This document shows, piece after piece, positions 1 to 12,051 of a stretch of DNA of 64,000 nt (within the stretch, counting starts at the first letter, position 1; each line of letters begins with the position of its first letter). The translations under genes and the position numbers were made by a program. The notes beneath the pieces are model-generated. The model saw only the letters and a list, made by a program, of their open reading frames with translations, did not search any database and had not been told where the DNA came from. The stretch is from Brachypodius melanocephalos (Eukaryota; Chordata; Aves; Passeriformes; Pycnonotidae): the NCBI GenBank assembly GCA_013398615.1, contig VZSR01001651.1:310454-374453 (forward strand), in the 5' to 3' direction.

Positions 1-3000
1 AGTGCCTCGCAGCCTGTGGGGGGACTCTCAATCCACAGCTCAGTGGGAGAATCCCCTGCTTTACATTCCCATCACTTGGGCTAATTTCAGAGTCAGGCTT
101 TGATGTGCTTTGGGGAGCCCTGTGTGCTACACACTTTCCCAGCGAGGCATCCTCTCCCTTTCTCAAACGCTTTATTAATTTTCTCCTGTGGTTTTTTTTA
201 TCCTCCCTTTCTCTTGGGCCTGCCTGCAAGTTCTCTTTTGTGCTCACCCAGCAGGGCCCATAGCGGAGAATTTATATCATTCTGAAATATATATAAAGAA
301 GGGATAAAAGAGGATGTGGGGGAACCTGCAGAGACCAGAGCAACAATCTGGCCTGGGAGCAAGGGTCCCCTTCCTCTGGCCACTGGCCCCATGTGGCCCC
401 AGCACTGATGGCACCAGGCTCCCAGGTCAGTCTGGAGCTGTGCTTCCCCACCTCTGCCATCAGCATGGGGACAACAGATCCCCCAAAGGACAGCAGAGTG
501 ACAGTGGGCAGTTCACCAGGGCTCCCCACACTGGCTGTGCAGAGGGAAGGAGGGAGCAGCTGCTCAGGGCTCCCTCTGGGCTACCTGCCCACAGTCAAAG
601 TGAAAGGATGTGGTGCCACCAGCGTGGGCACAGCACCTGTCAGGGTAGGCTGTGACATGTGTGGTGGCACAAGGTGGCACAGGGTGGCACATGGTGCTCC
701 TGGCACTGCCAGCAGGATCCTCACAGCCCTCAGCCCCCTTCCCAAGGCACAATGGCAGCACTGGCTGTGCCTGACACAGGGCCTTACCTGCCCTGCTGCA
801 GAACCAGGAGGTTCCCTCGGCCCTGCAGCAGCCCTGGTGCTCACCAGGAGCAGGCAGCACCCATGGGTCCTGCAGCTGGGGTTTGGGAGCGTTGCTGCTG
901 GGTTGTGCAGCCTCTCCTTCCTATATTCCTCTGTGAAACTCCAGCCTCCTCTGCCCCATCGCCTTCCCCTCACCTGCCCCCCTCTCCCTGGGGTGCCGCT
1001 GGGTGACTGTGACACCCCCACAGCCCCTCTGAAGATGGCATCCCCCTCCCTTCCTGTTTTTTATTATCAACTGGATTTGGCATGGAGGGGATTCTCTCCC
1101 CACATCCCGTTGGCACAAAAAGAGGCTCAAAAACCAGCAAAACCATTGTTTGTGCTTGAAGGGTGGGGACCAGGGTGAGGAGAACAGCATGTTTGGAGCC
1201 CAGAGCTAGGAACCATCAGAGCATCTGGAACAGTTCGTGGGATAGAGGCGCTGCAATTAAATAAAAATGGGCGATTACAGAACCGTTCCCTGGCTCTGAC
1301 ACACACCAGGGCAGTCTCAGCACATGCCTGAGCACGCAGTTCGAGGGGATTCCTCTCCTACAGGCCCAGAATAAATGGAGTTTTCATCAGGAAAGGCTGA
1401 GGTTGGTGCGACTTCCACGCCTGGAACGGAGGAGCGTGGCTGCCCTTCGCCAGGACGTGGTGCAGAGGCATCTCCCACTGGGGGCAAGGCGTGACTCCAG
1501 TGAAATGAGCCACATTCCTGGGGGCCAGAGAGGCCCCAGAGGAGCCAGAGGATTATGGTGGTTTCCACTGGCCACAGCCACTGCCACAGCCTGCTCCCCA
1601 CACACGGTGGGGAGACCCCAGCACCTGCCAGGCTCCCCAGCCCCTTTGAGGGCACAGGAGGTTCAACCCTGGCTGTCAGTCTGCAGCTGGAATGGAGATT
1701 CTGAGCCAGCTTTCTCCTTTAAAAGCCCCTGAGGGGCATTTTTGCCCTGTCCCTCCAGTTTGCAGGGAACTGGCAGGGCTGGACAGCGCAGCATTTGCAG
1801 ATACACAAGTCCTGCAGAAAAAAAAATCCTACCGTTTAAGGACCTCAGCCCCATCCCCTGAAATGTGCTGTTTTCATTAAAGCAGTGAAATCGGATTTCA
1901 AAAAACCTAGGCTTGGACAGTGGCCCTTGATTTGGGCCTGAGGAACAAGATCCAGAAGCAAAACAAAGACAGTTTCCACAATGGTTGAAGGGAAAGGGAA
2001 TCGGTCCAATTGCAAAACTTGGATCCTGGCATTGAGGGAGCCTTTGTGTGCAAGACCTGTGGCAATGGATGGCAGTGACTTTGGGAAATTCAATACTCCC
2101 CTAGCTCACAAACAGAAAACAAGGAAAATAAACTTGGGCAGAATGGGAGGAAGCAGAGAGCCAAACTGTGGATTTCTGCTGGGCTGGAAAAGAGCCTGGC
2201 TGGCCCTGGATGTGGGTCCTGGGCTTGGTGGCTACCAAGGCTGTGCTTGGGGCCACTGAGCACTGGGCTGGGCAGCTGGAGGAGGCAGCAGCCACCCCTC
2301 TGCCACGGACACTGGGTGGGAGGAGAGGCCACAGGGACTCAGGGCAGGAGTGGCCTGGCTGGAGCTCAGTGCTGCTGGACAGGAGCAGGGCTGGTGGCAG
2401 AGCTGGTGCCACCACAGCTCACCCCAGGGCACAGTGGAGGGGACAGCAGCAGATTGCCTTGTGCCATTTCTTCCGAGAGCTGGAAACACTTGGCCAGGGC
2501 AGAGACAGGGGTGGGGTGACCACTTGAAAAGAAAAGAAGTTTCTCTGCCAGCCTCCTCCCAGCACACGCGGCTGCGTGGTGGAGCCACTGGATCCCTCCT
2601 GCAGAACCCTCTGCTTGTGCAACCTCCTGGGGCAGCTCCTTGGCATTTCCACCTCCTCCAGAGCTTCCAGAGCTTCTTCAGGGGAGGAGAGGCAGGATCT
2701 GTGCCTGGGTGGGGAAGCAGAACCCCTTTGCCTTAAACCACGGACCATCATTGCAGCCCCACACCAGGCACAGACGTGGTGGCTGGGGATGCAACAAGAG
2801 CAGGGAAGGGCTGTGATGGGATGAGGGCAGCAGTTAAAGGTTCAGTGAAAGAAATTGCTTTGGAAAAAAAAAGCTTTTGAGAAACAGAGCTGATGGACGA
2901 CTCCACACGGCCTCAAATCCACCGCCAAATGATGCCAGCTCTTGTTCAAAAATCCAAGAGCTAACTCTTGGCTGCAGGCAAGAGGAACCAGTATTTAGAC

Positions 3001-3276
3001 CATTTATAGGCCACAGAAGGTCAGCAGAGATATGAAATCTGTGGGTTCACTGAATTCCCTCAGTGCCACGACTCCACATTTGCAATTACAATTCATGGAG
3101 CTAAGCATCCTGCCTGCCACCAAGTACTGCCTGGAACCCTTCTGCAGCCTCAGAGCCAAGCTCAGCCTTAGGTGCACCCCAGGGGGACAGCAGGACACAA
3201 AAGGTTCACCAGAATCTGGTATGGGGACACCTGAGTGTCCCAAGTCACCCAGCCAGCTCCACAAGAGCAGTAGTTT

Positions 3277-3302
3277 TGTGTGTGTGTGTGTGTGTGTGTG
3301 TG
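3277..3302. repeat. (TG)13 dinucleotide microsatellite
   Basis: An uninterrupted run of 13 TG units. It is a simple repeat likely to vary in length between individuals. Confidence 0.97.
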
Positions 3303-4585
3303 TTTGGGTGTAGGAAAACCTATGGAATTTCTATGATAAATTGTCATTCTTTTGGCTCAGGAAGAGAAGCAGCATGCTCCCCCTCAATTTGGGCAATTAT
3401 CCTTGGTTATTTCAAGTTTTGAACTCCTGGCTCATAACAGAAAAGCAACCAAGGGCAGAGCAGGATGGCTCCAAAGCACAGGAGCAGAGCCTGGGCAGTT
3501 ATCCAGCACCACTGCCCTGACCCCACCCTGCCCCTGGAGTGTCTGCAGCACCAGGGCCAAGGGGCAGGACCTGCCCAGCCCAGGGCTCTGACTGTCCCTG
3601 CCATGGAGAAGGCTTTGCCTGCACAAACAAGCACAAACCAGACTAAAGAAATCCAAGCCAGCCACCTACTGCTGCTCCTTGGAAATTCAGAGCAGTGTCA
3701 TGCCTGACCTTCCTTTCTGACACAGAATCACATGAAAAATACTGGAGATAAAATACAGTGGATATTTTGCTGGAGGAAAAAAGATCGTAAATCAGTATGA
3801 GAAGCATATTTGAATTTTAGAGGAATATGTCAGATAGAGTGTCCAGCCATTAAATTTCACAGGTCCAGTTTAAGAACTTCAGGAGATTGCTGGCATTGCC
3901 TGAAAGGGAGAAGAAAATTACAAACACGTGCTGGGGGCTCCGAGTGAGACACGAAAATCTGAGGATAATCCTTATTGCTATCCAAGATATAACCAAATAG
4001 GCACAATAAAGAATTCCATTCACCTGTCTGCAAGATTAAAGACATTTTTTCAGAGGGAATGGATCAGGTGTTTGCTGAGGGGCTCAGGTTTGCTGCGGCC
4101 TCTCCTGGTCCTTCCCAGCCCCAGCTGCTCTCCTCCTGTGCCACTAGTCTGCAATGTTGCACAGCCCATGCAGCTGAGCTTGGTGCCCCTCCCGTGCCCT
4201 GGCAGAGAGCCCAGGGTGCTGCTATGCTGGTTCCTCATCCCAGAGGCTGCAGACATGGGGTGCAGCACAGCCCACCCCTGTGGGTCAGATCCAGCCTGTG
4301 GGGTGAGGGTGTGTGGGGAGCAGGGACCATCACTGCATGTGGTGGCTTTGGGAAGGCACAGGAATGGATGCTGCATGCCAGGGGATGCAGGGAAAGTGAG
4401 GAGAAACAGTCACAGGGCTTTTGGACATGTCTAGGCATAAAACTGGGCCTTTGAGAAGGCAGAGGGGGGTAAAAACCAGGGAGGATGAGGCCATGCTGGC
4501 TCCTGGGACACACTGTCCTTCAGATATCCTCACAACACTCTCCTGCCCAGCCTCAGGTGATGCTGAACATCCATGTGGAGCACCA

Positions 4586-4801
4586 GGACATGGGATGATG
4601 TACCAGGACAGCACTAGGATATGGGATAATGTACTAGGGGAGCACCAGGACATGGAATGGTGTACCAGGACAGAACCAGGAAACAGGAGGACATGGGATG
4701 AGGTACCAGGGGAGCACCAGGACACAGGAGGACATGGGATGAGGTACCAGGGGAGCACCAGGACATGGGATGATGTACTAGGACACTTCCAGGACACAGG
4801 A
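4586..4801. repeat. 31-bp minisatellite with 10-bp half units
   Basis: Six imperfect copies of a 31-bp unit beginning GGACATGGGATGATGTACCA lie head to tail. Two extra 10-bp pieces (GGAAACAGGA and GGACACAGGA) are inserted between units. The repeat keeps reading frames open on both strands, which explains several long spurious frames across 4.33-5.03 kb. Confidence 0.9.
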
Positions 4802-6775
4802 GGATGTCCCCGAAGAGCTCCACCATGCAGGATGATGCACCAAGTGAGTACCAGGATGAGGGATGCTGGACTAGGAGGAGGATGCAGCTCTGGAGATGTG
4901 CCCAAGAGCCCTGCAGATCCAAACTCCCAGGGATCAGGATCTTGAATGGAGCAGTGTCGTGTGGAAGTGAAGCTCTGGCAGCTCAGAGGTGTCCATGCAG
5001 ACACAGTGGGAAAGCCAAGAGGCACCATCAGCAGGGACTGAGGAGCTGAGAGACTCTGGATCCAAGGACATTGTTACTATACTTCGGATTATATAAATAA
5101 CTCGCTGAATAAAACCACATGTGACCACATTCTGTTTCCCATCCCTCTGCTCTGCCAGCAGCATACAGACTCTTGCAACACTTGTTTACTGGGGAGGCTG
5201 TATATAAAGAGAAAATAGTTTGCTGGGTCTTATGTTTTCACTTTAATTCTCAGTGCATTAAAAAAACCTGTGAATTTGCTAATGGGCCTTGAAAATACAT
5301 TTTTAAAGCAAGGGCAGCATGACTCGGTGAGTTGCTACAAAGGATTACAGAAGGAGCAAAGTTTCCTAGGAAAATTATTCCCTTGAGAAAATCTGTAACA
5401 GCTGAAAGGCCAGAGCCTGCTTCTTTCCAAGAAAATAAACACATTTCTGCATCCATCTGAGCTTCATCTCAGGTATGGAGTGAATTGTTTGTTCTCTGGT
5501 GTTTATGTGCTTCCCATAGCTTTGTTGTTCAATTAGACATTTGAAGGCCAAATATGCTCTCCATTCTCTCCCCAAAGGAAGATTCTTGTTGTGTCTTTAG
5601 AGCACACTTTTGGACAGAGATAAATGGCCATGAGCTTCAGGAGTGTCAGAGCCAGATGGTCAATTGAGATTCTTTTGTTTCTCCATTTCACTTCAGAGTT
5701 GATCTTGCATAAAAAATATTTTTTCTAGCATTAACTCTGACTTGCAGCCTGGAGGGAACCTTTGGAGCAGGAGGATTTGCAGTCTGCTCAGGGTCCACAA
5801 ACCCTGGGCTCACTCTTTCCCAGTCATTATAATCCACATGCTTTGGGATTTTCTATCCAGGGGCAATTCAGACCATTTGATTTGCTGGAGTTTTCTGTTA
5901 AACAGTGACCACATCCTGGGGAGCAGCCCCTCCTCACTGGAACTGGGGGAATCAATGTGAGCCTTGCACTTCTCCAAGTAGTGAATTCCTTCCTCACAGC
6001 CTAAACTTCCTGGGGAATGATCCCTGAAACTCTCCACAAACATTTGCCAGTTCTTCCTCCAACAGCCAAGAATACCTTGACAGGTGGGAAGGTGAGGAGT
6101 GGTGATCGCATTGACGATTTTACAATTTAATTTCACAGGGCCTGCTGGGGAAACACCCAGGTCCTCTCTCGTCATTCCTGCATCTCTGCCCCTCTGTGAG
6201 AACTCTGCCCTTCCCAGAGGGGAGAGTGAGGGGACACAGTGCCTGCACCTCTGTGCAGAGTCACAATAATCCAACACATCTCCTGACTCCAGGCAATTTT
6301 CACTGTTTCACCCCTTTCCATCTCCATGTCTCCCAGGACACTGAGCAGTGTGGGGAGCACTCTGGATTTTCTGCATCATAATCAGAACCAGGAGTGACTG
6401 CTGCCTCTTGGGCTGGTGGGAGAGCAGGAGTTAACCCACCCTGAAGGACCAGGCTTTAATCGCTGCTAGGCTCCCAGGATGAATGAGCTTTTAAGGACTG
6501 CCAACTTCTGAATAGAGGCAGGAGCACCAACAACAGCCCCAATTTAACAACCAGCAGCCCGCGCATGTGGAGGCAGCGTGCTTCAGCTGGAAATAAACCC
6601 GGAGGTGTCAGGGCAGTGGATAAGGGCTCTGCTGGCAGCGTGGAGGTGGAAAAGATGAAATTCTGGCTGCTGGAGGAACAAACAAGGCTGCCAGGCTGGG
6701 TGTGCGTGTGAGCTTTGCTTCCCTGCTGCAGCCTGGGGAGCCGGGGCTGGCTTTGCTCAGAGCTGGGTTTGCTCA

Positions 6776-6875
6776 NNNNNNNNNNNNNNNNNNNNNNNNN
6801 NNNNNNNNNNNNNNNNNNNNNNNNNNNNNNNNNNNNNNNNNNNNNNNNNNNNNNNNNNNNNNNNNNNNNNNNNNN
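6776..6875. other. Assembly gap (100 N)
   Basis: Exactly 100 N, the usual placeholder for a gap of unknown size. The bases before and after it share GGGCTGGCTTTGCTCAGAGC, so the gap lies within or next to a short direct repeat. Frames that cross the gap are artefacts. Confidence 0.99.
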
Positions 6876-7910
6876 TCGGGGCTGGCTTTGCTCAGAGCTG
6901 CCGGGCTGGGGAGGCAATCCCGGGCTGTTGCAACACAGCTGCCAGCTGCCAGCTCCCAGCAGGACATAGCCCTGCCTGCCACTTGGATCGGTTTAACCCA
7001 AGGGGAGAAGCAGCAGAGAAAAACAGAAAAGCAGGAGCAGGGGTTTGGGCTCAGGAGAGCACGAGAAGGCAACACAGCCTGGGCCTGCAGAGAGCAGCAC
7101 CTGCAGGGGCTGGGCAGGGGCTGGGGCTGCTCCTGAGAGCCTTGGTGGGGTCACCAAGGGCCACCTGCTCTTCCACAGTGTGGCATTGCCACCTCTGCAC
7201 CAGCCCCCGTGGCTCAGAGGGGTGCAGGGGACCTGCTGTGGCCACAGCCCTGGCTCCAAGCAGCTCCTGGAGACCTGCACAGCAGCAAACAGGTTCAGAG
7301 TGTTGAACACCACCCTGAGAGCAGCTCCCTGAGCAGGGGCAGCAGGACACGGAGGAGCCACAGCTAAGCTTAAACATCTGGTTCTGTGCATTCCTATATT
7401 GTAATAAAATAATTCTTCCCACAGATTTCACATCATCTTTGTCTGGGCATCAGTGAACTGTGACGAGAGAAACTCTTTTTATTTTTTGTGGTTTCCAGAG
7501 GAACAAAGAGGCAATCTTCAATCTGATGAGGTGTCCTGGCAGCCTCCTGTGCTCCGAGGCTGCATCTCGTGCTGTCAGTGCAGCCCCGTGTCCTGGGACA
7601 TCTGCCTGGCCCCCAGCACCCAAAAAAACACAGAGCCTGGGGGGACTGTGACTCCCAAGGCCTGGGGACACTGAGAGAACCTTGCTGCAGGCCTCAAAGG
7701 TCATCAACAGCAGCTCCCAAACAGAAAAAGTACCAGAAACACACCTGAAATCTGGATCCCACTTTCTGGCCCCCATTCAAGTGAAAGGACAACAAAGAAC
7801 ATAAAACAACTGCTTGAAGACTCACAGCCCCAGTGAAGTCCAGGGAGGACCATTCCCTGCAGCTCACCCAGGAGCAGCCTCAGCACCTCCCAGCATGGCC
7901 ACAGAGACGG

Positions 7911-7928
7911 AAAAAAAAAAAAAAAAAA
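7911..7928 (+). repeat. A18 homopolymer tract
   Basis: Eighteen consecutive A follow CACAGAGACGG. It could be the tail of an old retroposed sequence, but no recognisable body lies before it. Confidence 0.9.
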
Positions 7929-9791
7929 GTATTTTCCTTGGAAAATATGCACCTGCCTAGAGGTGGCTCAGCAGAGGGGGTGGGCATAGAAACCCATGGA
8001 AAATTAACAATATAAAGCTGAAGGAAGCTGGATCAGATCATTCTTTGCATGGAGCATGGAGCTGTTGTTGTTCCCCAGCAGCAGCCCTGGGGCTGTGCAG
8101 TCCCACAGCTGCTCCCACAGCTCCTCCTGGCACTGCTGCTGCACCCTGGCTGCTCTGGGGCTCTGATCAAGCCTCACTCATCCTGCTGTGAGCTGCCTGT
8201 CATCCTGTGAGGACAAGAAACTCCACAGCAGCAAGAGAATGGTGAAGAGAATCCCCTGCTCCTCAGCTGTGACCCGTCAGCCTGCTGTGTTTATTTGGAG
8301 CAGGCATGTTTAAGAGACTCTGGGCTTATCTTAAGTCTCCCACTTAAGCAGAGGAGAAAGGCTCACAGGGCTGCAGAAGGTCAGGGGAACGTTTGGCTCC
8401 AGGCACCTCTCGCTGGTGATAAATGGCTGATGGGGGAATGTGAGGAAGTGGGACAGACAGCTGTAAATGTGGGTGGACAAAGTGAACCTGAGCATTTTGA
8501 GGAGGAGAACGTGGCCCCCACTCCCAATCCTCCTCCTGCCCAGGTCTCCTTGCCCCTGTTTTCCCTGGTGCACAGTATACCCATGGATCAGAGCAGGGAG
8601 ACCCTAACCAGAAGTCTTCAGTAGCCATTTTTCAGTGAAATAAGATTACGTTTATTCCATGACTTTGCAGTCTGTTTGGGGAAAAGGGATTTCATTCCTT
8701 TACTTCTTCTTGTCAGAATGGATTTGCTGATCCCAAACACGTTCCTCACACTTTATTTAGGGCTTATTATGCATCATTTACATTGCTGAGCTGTCACCAG
8801 CCTGTCTGCACGGTGCAGGCAGACAGGCAATGCACTTCTCTGCCCTCTTGCTCTCCTCCCAGATGTGGAGTTGGCAGCATGAGGCAGTTTGGAGATCCCC
8901 TGTCTGATACCATTTGCCTTTTTGGGGGTTGTTCCACTCTGTGCAGGGACCAGGCAGGCTCAGCACAGAGGGACATCTTCCCTCAGCTCCATTCTCAGGA
9001 TCAAGCCACCTGGAGCAGGCAGTTCTGTGGGACAAGATTTTCTCATTAAGGGATTGCTGAGTGATGGCTCTTGAGCCCAGCTCCTTTTCCTCTGCCTGCA
9101 TTGTGCCAGGAGGTTCCCCAATACCCACAGTTCTCACTGGGGGGATCAATCTGCAGAAATATCAATATTCTTCCCTAAATTACAGCCCACGTTTCCTCCC
9201 TGACAGCCCCCACTGCAGGGGGATCTGCCTCCCCACCCAGCACCCAGCATGAAGAATGGGCACAGATCCCAAACCCCTCTTGCTCCAGAGCTGCTTTCTA
9301 CCCAAAAGGAATCCATGGCTTCTTGTAGGGCTCCATGGGCAGACCTGCTGACCTCTGGGAGCTCTGTAAGAAAAAGGAACTGTGCCATTGGATGTCAGAC
9401 CCCCGATGATCACACAGGAGGGGAAACACATACAGGACTTACTGTTCTGTCCCATGTGAACGCTTTGTCTGATGTTCTAAAAGCTGGATGGAGCATTAAA
9501 ATGGAATTTATTCAAATTACTGGTGGCAGATGCCATCCTGCATTGAGGCAGAAAGTTCTCCTGGATGCAAAGAGTAGAATTTGTATTTCCCAAAGTGTGT
9601 GGTTTTATCTGCTACTGCCCAGGAAGGACTGGCCTGTACGGACTTCCGATCTCAAAAGAACAAACAGCAACATCCTGACAGGATGCAAACGAAAGATTTC
9701 AGAAAAGCAGCATATACTGTTTCAATGAATTGACTGGACACCGTTTCTTTCCAGGTGAATACAGAAACCGAAGTTACCTGTAGATGTGACT

Positions 9792-9808
9792 GTAACAGCA
9801 GCTGTTAC
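9792..9808. other. Perfect 8-bp inverted repeat with 1-nt centre
   Basis: GTAACAGC, A, GCTGTTAC. The arms are exact reverse complements and the centre includes a CAGCTG E-box. A binding site for a dimeric factor is possible; a chance palindrome is not excluded. Confidence 0.5.
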
Positions 9809-10905
9809 TGTTTAGCATTTGCCCTGCAGTTCAGAACCAAGAAAGGAAAGGCACTTTACTGATGTGGTGCCCAGTGGGTGCTGACACCAGCGGGCCCCAA
9901 AATGAACAAGCCAAGCCAGGGAGCATCTCCCTCCAAAAGGCACATCGCTCTGAAACTTTTTGAGTGAGGACCCCAAAGCAGAGACAGCAGAGCCCTAGGA
10001 GCTGTGAGGAGGTGACCTGTGCAGGCTGCCACATGTCCTGGGGCAGGGGAGAGGATCCTGGTCCCTGCTGCTCCTTGGCCAAGGTCTCCTCCAGCCCCAG
10101 CAGATGCTCTGCAGGAACTGGCTCTCATTTCAAGGGATTCCTGGAGCAGAGAGCAGGGCTCAGCACCTGGAGCCAGCGCTGGGCCCCCCATCCATACCTG
10201 CTTATTCTAGCTCATGATTCCCTGACTTCTGATAGCAGGATTATCTTTCTGTCACTGAAGCCCAGCCTGTTTCACCTGGGTCAGTGCCTTGTGGGGCCAT
10301 GCATGGTGGGAGGCCAGGCCAGGGCTGCTGGGGGACACTGGGGCACCCGGCAGCTTTCATCACACCTGGTGGTGCAGGCAGAGCCTGTTGAAAACAACGG
10401 CTTGTAAATGCAAAGCTCCATCTCCAGTTACTGCTCCCCTGCATCAGGCAGGGCCCTGCTCTCCATGAGATATGTTCCAAATGATAGCATTTGTCTTTAA
10501 TAAATGGGCACTGTATAAACTGCCTCCTATGGGAAACTTGGGGATTCTAAGCAAAACCTGATGTTTCCATTTCATTATAATGCTTTTGCTCTGAGATGAA
10601 TCCCAACCCACCCCCTGTTTAATATTAGCCAAAGGTGTGCAATGGGTCTGTACTGCTGTTTATGAAATTCATGTTGCTGGGCCTAACGTATTTCAGATCA
10701 CCCAGCTCTTCCTGTGTCTGTATCAGCTTGACCAAAACAAAGATATTACTGCCATCACCAGCATTATCAGGAAGGATAAAGGGCAAAGCTCCTTCCATGG
10801 CCACAAAGCATCTGAATGCAGATATGAGGTTCTTTGGTGAAATTTCCTCAGAATACCCTTTGTGATGCCAAATTTGCCTGTACTGGTCCCTACTCTAAAA
10901 AGGTA

Positions 10906-10960
10906 TCTGAAATGCAGAACGAGTTTCCATGTTTCTGAAATGCAGAATGAGTTTCCACCT
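10906..10960. repeat. 28-bp tandem duplication
   Basis: Two adjacent copies of a 28-bp unit starting TCTGAAATGCAGAA differ at only a few bases. No coding or RNA function is apparent. Confidence 0.85.
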
Positions 10961-12033
10961 GTCAGAGCACACTTGCTGCCACACTCCTGCACATGCTGTA
11001 AACCTGAGGAACAGGCTGGCGTGTGCCAGGCTGCAACACTTGGGGTATTGAGGCTATCCTGTGTGCCCCTTGTATGTCTCTGGTGTCACACACACTGCTC
11101 TCTGTGCACAGCTTGGACTCTGACATGCTTCAGCAGAGAAATGCTTTACAGGTGGATGATGATTTCTCATCCCCTCACCTGCCACAGAATCCCTTTAACA
11201 CTGAGAGCACAAAGCTCACCCAGAGGACAGCAAAGTGTCACAGGTAGGAGCATCTGTGTCTGATTCAAATATTCAAACCATGCACTGAGAGATCCCTCAA
11301 GTCCAAGGCTTATGTTCTACCCTTCTGTTGTGCCCTGGTGCTGCATCATCCAGGCATTTCTAAAAAAATGCAGTGAGATAATATCTGCCCTGTGGGAGCT
11401 GTTCCACTGGTATCCACGGGAGAGGGGAAGGAGAGTGCTGCTTCATCAGCTGCTCACCTTTGCAGAGATCCCTGTTCCGACTCAAACTCAGAAGGGAATG
11501 AAGATCCCTCAAATAACTTCAAAAGATTTAGAAATCATGCTCAGGGAGGCACCATTGGTTTGTGTCACTGCTGGAGGGAGAAGAGGAGGTGTAACCTCCA
11601 GTTGTACATCATGAAGAACAGGATGAAAACAAAGATATTGCAGCTGCATTTCTCTGCTCCCCCCTTTTCCACAGCTACTAAAAAAACACCACCACAGAGA
11701 GCAAATGACAGAAACCACAGCACTTTCAGCTGAACTCTCTGGCCTCAAAACTGTGTCATTTGGGAAGATCTGGACAGGACAAGCTCCATGTGCAGGGCTG
11801 GGGTGCAGGATCATGGCCTGCAGGGACCCCTGTGCACACTGACTCACAGGCTGGCTGCTTTCATGAACCCTACTAGTGAGAACCTGAGCTCAGATCACAG
11901 CAAATGCCTTTTGGGGATGGAAAAAATAAAATTTAAAAAGAAGGGAAAAAAAAAAGAGAGACTGACCCAATTGAGTTCCATCTGTTGGGGTTTATGACTG
12001 TTCTCCTTATAACTGCCAACAGACAATGTGAAT

Positions 12034-12051
12034 AGCAATTAGCTAATTGCT
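12034..12051. promoter_or_regulatory. 18-bp perfect palindrome with paired TAAT cores
   Basis: AGCAATTAGCTAATTGCT equals its own reverse complement. It contains two inverted TAAT/ATTA homeodomain-type cores and sits in an AT-rich segment (about 12.00-12.28 kb) that also has an octamer-like ATGCAAAT at 12,190. This layout is compatible with a homeodomain-dimer site in an enhancer. The function is inferred only. Confidence 0.3.

Larger units (their letters stand above)
1..6775. other. Intergenic DNA, no gene recognised
   Basis: Both strands were read for conserved protein segments flanked by splice signals and none was found. The open frames here (the longest about 260 codons at 393-1178) are GC-rich chance frames without family resemblance. 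The stretch holds a (TG)13 microsatellite at 3277 and a 31-bp minisatellite at 4586. In human, from memory, RSPO1 is the next gene on this side of C1orf109. I looked for its furin-like and thrombospondin coding exons and did not see them, but untranslated exons or introns of such a neighbour cannot be excluded. Confidence 0.6.

Noticed and set aside
393..1178. 261-codon plus-strand open frame
   Set aside because: No domain, codon bias or splice context; overlapping frames of similar length occur on both strands in this GC-rich stretch.
3315..3345. CR1 LINE 3' end-like sequence (TTCTATGATAAA)
   Set aside because: Only one partial motif with no recognisable reverse-transcriptase or 3' UTR body upstream.
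4330..5028. 232-codon minus and 174-codon plus frames near 4.3-5.0 kb
   Set aside because: They are produced by the 31-bp minisatellite.
6456..7136. Open frames crossing the N block
   Set aside because: They contain unknown residues over the gap and have no independent support.
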